The notes under the pieces are model-generated. The model worked only from the letters and a program-made list of their open reading frames with translations, had not been told where the DNA came from and did not search any database. Shown one piece after another: positions 5,938-8,046 of a stretch of 8,046 nt of DNA. Source of the DNA: Halieaceae bacterium UBA3479 (GTDB lineage Bacteria > Pseudomonadota > Gammaproteobacteria > Pseudomonadales > Halieaceae); contig DFQW01000008.1 in assembly GCA_002377985.1 (NCBI GenBank), positions 1-8,046 of the forward strand, written 5' to 3'. The translations under genes and the position numbers were made by a program. The first letter of the stretch is position 1; each line of letters begins with the position of its first letter.

Positions 5938-7017
5938 TTATGCATCAGCTGTAGCGGAGGAATCCGTAAACGGTAAGCGCTCGGAGGCCCACTCACCGTC
6001 CTCCATCAAACGAACACCGAGACCGATGAGCCTCACCGGCTGGGAGCGACGCTGCCAACCCTCCAACAGAAGCTGATGAAAATCCGTCTCAATAGCTTTG
6101 GTGCCCACTCTCTCCACCGTGGTCGTCGTGAAGTCGTTAAATTTGAGTTTAATAAACGCCTTGGTGATACCGTCCCAGGCTTTGGCGGATTCGATGCGTT
6201 CCATCAGGTTGGTGTAGAGCTGCTCAATGATAGGTACCCATTCCGCTGGTCCACTGACATCCTCGGTAAAGGTCCGCTCTACGCTGATTGATTTGCGTAC
6301 GCGGGCCGGCTGCACGGGGCGATCATCACGCCCGCGGGCGCGTTCGTGCAGCACTACGCCAAATTTGCCGAAGCGGCGTCTGAGATCAGGCAAGCTCCAA
6401 GCGCGGATATCGGCGCAGGTTCTGAGTCCGTACCGATGCATCTTTTCTGCGGTCACAGCGCCAACACCGGGAATTTTTTTGACTGACAGCGCGGCGACAA
6501 ATGCGTCGACTTCGTCAGGAGGAACTACGGTCAAGCCATCGGGCTTGTGCCAGTCGGAGGCGACCTTGGCAATAAATTTGTTCACTGACACGCCTGCGGA
6601 AACCGTAATGTCGAGCTCCTCCCGCACGTGTTGCCGGATGGCCTTGGCGATGCGAGTTGCCGTCAGCTCGCCGTCAGATATCTCGCTGACATCCAAATAC
6701 GCCTCGTCCAGGGAAAGCGGCTCAATGATCTCTGTGAAATTGGCAAAGATCCCACGCATGACTTTGGACGCCTCCCGGTACTTGTGCATTTGCGGCGGGA
6801 CGACCGTTAGCTGTGGACACAAGCGCATAGCCTGAGCGGTGGGCATGGCAGAGCGCACCCCAAAGGCGCGCGCTTCGTAATTGCATGTAGTAAGCACGCC
6901 CCTGCGCTCTGCGCTACCACCCACCGCCATGGGAATACCCCGTAATTCGGGTTTGTCCCGCATCTCGATGGCTGCATAAAAACAATCGGCATCGATATGG
7001 ATAATCTTGCGCTGCAT
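5938..7017 (-). CDS. dinB: DNA polymerase IV (Y-family translesion polymerase DinB)
   Basis: This 359-residue error-prone polymerase copies past damaged bases such as N2-guanine adducts. The palm starts with IIHIDADCFYAAIE, where D9 is a metal ligand and Y14 sits at the steric-gate position (Phe13 in Escherichia coli DinB). SLDEAYLDV supplies D104 and E105. Together these are the three catalytic acidic residues. SAGVSVNKFIAKVASD and the thumb IPGVG helix-hairpin-helix follow, then the little-finger opening RKSISVERTFTEDV. Length fits the family (E. coli 351). ATG 7017 is preferred because the family starts three or four residues before IIHID. An in-frame GTG at 7032 would add five residues, and neither start has a good Shine-Dalgarno. 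No standard LexA box is visible upstream. The C-terminus (SERLPFTDSSATADA) has at best a degenerate, non-terminal clamp-binding motif. The gene stands alone, divergent from the Rieske gene. Confidence 0.95.
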   Translation of the reverse strand: MQRKIIHIDADCFYAAIEMRDKPELRGIPMAVGGSAERRGVLTTCNYEARAFGVRSAMPTAQAMRLCPQLTVVPPQMHKYREASKVMRGIFANFTEIIEPLSLDEAYLDVSEISDGELTATRIAKAIRQHVREELDITVSAGVSVNKFIAKVASDWHKPDGLTVVPPDEVDAFVAALSVKKIPGVGAVTAEKMHRYGLRTCADIRAWSLPDLRRRFGKFGVVLHERARGRDDRPVQPARVRKSISVERTFTEDVSGPAEWVPIIEQLYTNLMERIESAKAWDGITKAFIKLKFNDFTTTTVERVGTKAIETDFHQLLLEGWQRRSQPVRLIGLGVRLMEDGEWASERLPFTDSSATADA

Positions 7018-7054
7018 GCGCTGAGAGTACACCGAAATTCAGGGGGTTTACCGC

Positions 7055-7085
7055 CATATAAAACTCGCTCAAGCTCCGGTTTCAA
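7055..7085 (-). promoter_or_regulatory. Candidate sigma-70 promoter for dinB
   Basis: On the minus strand TTGAAA (plus 7080-7085, 5/6 to the -35) is followed by TATATG (plus 7055-7060, 4/6 to the -10) with a long 19-nt spacer. Transcription would start near 7048, about 30 nt before ATG 7017. The whole divergent gap is only 84 nt, so any Rieske-gene promoter must overlap this one or lie inside dinB. Confidence 0.3.
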
Positions 7086-7101
7086 ATTAATGGAATGTTG
7101 A

Positions 7102-8046
7102 ATGAGCGCTCGCATCCCACAACGACATGCAAAGCAAGACCTGTTGCTGGACGAGGGCGCACTGGCTGAGCGCATCTTTCAACATATCGATGCGGCGACG
7201 ACCGACCTCGGCGAGTCGATGTGGCGGGAGCCGGTATCGCATTACCTGAGCCATGCGCGGTTCGAGGCAGAGTGCGCAGTAATACGCCGGCATCCCACAC
7301 CATTTTGTCCGTCTGCAGCCCTCCCCCATCAGGGCAGCTATCTCACGCGCGTGGCCGCGGGTAATCCGATTGTGGTGTCGAGGGACGATGTCGGAACCGT
7401 TCGCGCGTTCATCAACGCCTGCCGCCACCGAGGCATGCAGGTCGCGGAAGGAAGCGGCTGCGCTAAGGCCTTTTCATGCCCCTACCATGGCTGGACCTAT
7501 GGCTTGGATGGCACGCTCAAGGGCATACCGGGCCAGGCGGGCTTTCCCGCACTCGACAGAGACCAACACCGCCTTGTCGAAATTTCCGCAATAGAGCACG
7601 GCGGCATTATCTATGTGCAGCAAGAGGGTGAAATCGACCCCAGCACCCTCGAATACGCACTGGACTATTTTTCAGCTGATCAACCGCTCTTCGAGCAGAA
7701 GGTCCTCACCGATTCTGCCAACTGGAAACTCCTCTACGAAACGCTGATGGAGGGCTATCACATCAAGTCACTTCATCGAGAATCCTTTTATCCTTTCGGC
7801 TATGACAATCTCAATGTTGTGGAGACATTCGGACCGCATTCGCGCGTGGTTTACCCCTTCCAACGCATCGAGCAGATGCGTGATGTTCCACCAAATGAGC
7901 GCAATTTGACCGGTTTGGTAACGTCGGTATATATGCTGTTTCCGAACGCCAGCATCTCGGTGCTCTCAAAGCACACCAACCTCGTGATACTCGAACCCAT
8001 CTCTCCGAGCGAATCCCGGTGGGTAATTTACAGCCTGATTAATACC
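7102..8046 (+). CDS. Rieske non-heme iron oxygenase, large (alpha) subunit, C-terminus beyond the right edge
   Basis: An open frame of 315 codons runs from ATG 7102 to the end without a stop. The in-frame codon just before it is TGA, so this is the first possible start. A weak GGAA lies about 7 nt upstream. The Rieske [2Fe-2S] motif is complete: C107 and H109 in CRHRG, 16 residues, then C126 and H129 in CPYHGW. The catalytic domain follows with NWKLLYETLMEGYH: H220 and H225 should bind the mononuclear iron and E217 occupies the bridging acidic position between centres. The third iron ligand would be past the edge. The family hydroxylates aromatic rings or demethylates/cleaves quaternary amines, using electrons from a separate reductase. 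Substrate is not readable. Glu at the bridging site is also known in the carnitine/choline-type monooxygenases, where most ring dioxygenases have Asp. It is divergent from dinB. Confidence 0.93.
   Translation, partial: MSARIPQRHAKQDLLLDEGALAERIFQHIDAATTDLGESMWREPVSHYLSHARFEAECAVIRRHPTPFCPSAALPHQGSYLTRVAAGNPIVVSRDDVGTVRAFINACRHRGMQVAEGSGCAKAFSCPYHGWTYGLDGTLKGIPGQAGFPALDRDQHRLVEISAIEHGGIIYVQQEGEIDPSTLEYALDYFSADQPLFEQKVLTDSANWKLLYETLMEGYHIKSLHRESFYPFGYDNLNVVETFGPHSRVVYPFQRIEQMRDVPPNERNLTGLVTSVYMLFPNASISVLSKHTNLVILEPISPSESRWVIYSLINT

Noticed and set aside
6227..6835. A 202-residue plus-strand frame opposite dinB
   Set aside because: Ser/Thr/Arg-rich low-information translation with no motif, fully inside the dinB coding region. 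A shadow frame.
7021..7042. CTGA and TCAG arms around the dinB start, resembling an SOS box
   Set aside because: The CTG and CAG are 16 nt apart, not the 10 needed for a LexA site, and the centre is not AT-alternating.

Overview
The window is moderately GC-rich, densely coded bacterial chromosome. The DinB sequence, the Tat-exported flavoprotein of the spermidine-dehydrogenase type and the mix of catabolic enzymes suggest a gammaproteobacterium, perhaps a marine or environmental heterotroph. That placement rests on remembered family resemblance and is tentative. I see no tRNA, rRNA, CRISPR array, insertion sequence, integrase or prophage gene, and no non-coding stretch over 300 bases.

Layout: (1) 1-171, minus strand: N-terminus of a Sec-exported protein that runs off the left edge. 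(2) 257-2152, minus: Tat-exported FAD oxidoreductase resembling spermidine dehydrogenase SpdH, starting at TTG. (3) 2153-2312: divergent intergenic region. (4) 2313-2828, plus: VOC/glyoxalase-fold protein. (5) 2990-3430, plus: GFA-type zinc protein with its own candidate extended -10 promoter. (6) 3531-5156, minus: acyl-CoA synthetase of the AMP-forming class, starting at GTG and convergent with the GFA gene. (7) 5235-5846, minus: glutathione S-transferase, 78 nt upstream of the ligase and probably co-transcribed with it. (8) 5847-5937: a regulatory-looking region with a perfect 9-bp inverted repeat and three TGGCA half-sites. (9) 5938-7017, minus: DNA polymerase IV (dinB). (10) 7102-8046, plus: Rieske non-heme iron oxygenase alpha subunit, divergent from dinB and cut by the right edge.

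Several genes fit uptake and breakdown of organic acids, amines or aromatic/lipid compounds. The periplasmic flavoprotein would oxidise a substrate outside the cytoplasm. The Rieske enzyme would hydroxylate or demethylate one. The ligase would activate a carboxylic acid with CoA. VOC, GFA and GST proteins often serve as accessory isomerase, detoxification or conjugation functions. They sit in several separate transcription units, so a single pathway is not shown. dinB is a housekeeping translesion polymerase in the middle.

I did not find an evidently new multi-gene system. The items most worth a second look are the half-site cluster upstream of the GST gene, the truncated Rieske gene with a Glu at the inter-centre bridging position, the SpdH-like protein with a secreted partner downstream, and the Gln/Glu/His/Glu metal-ligand set in the VOC protein.
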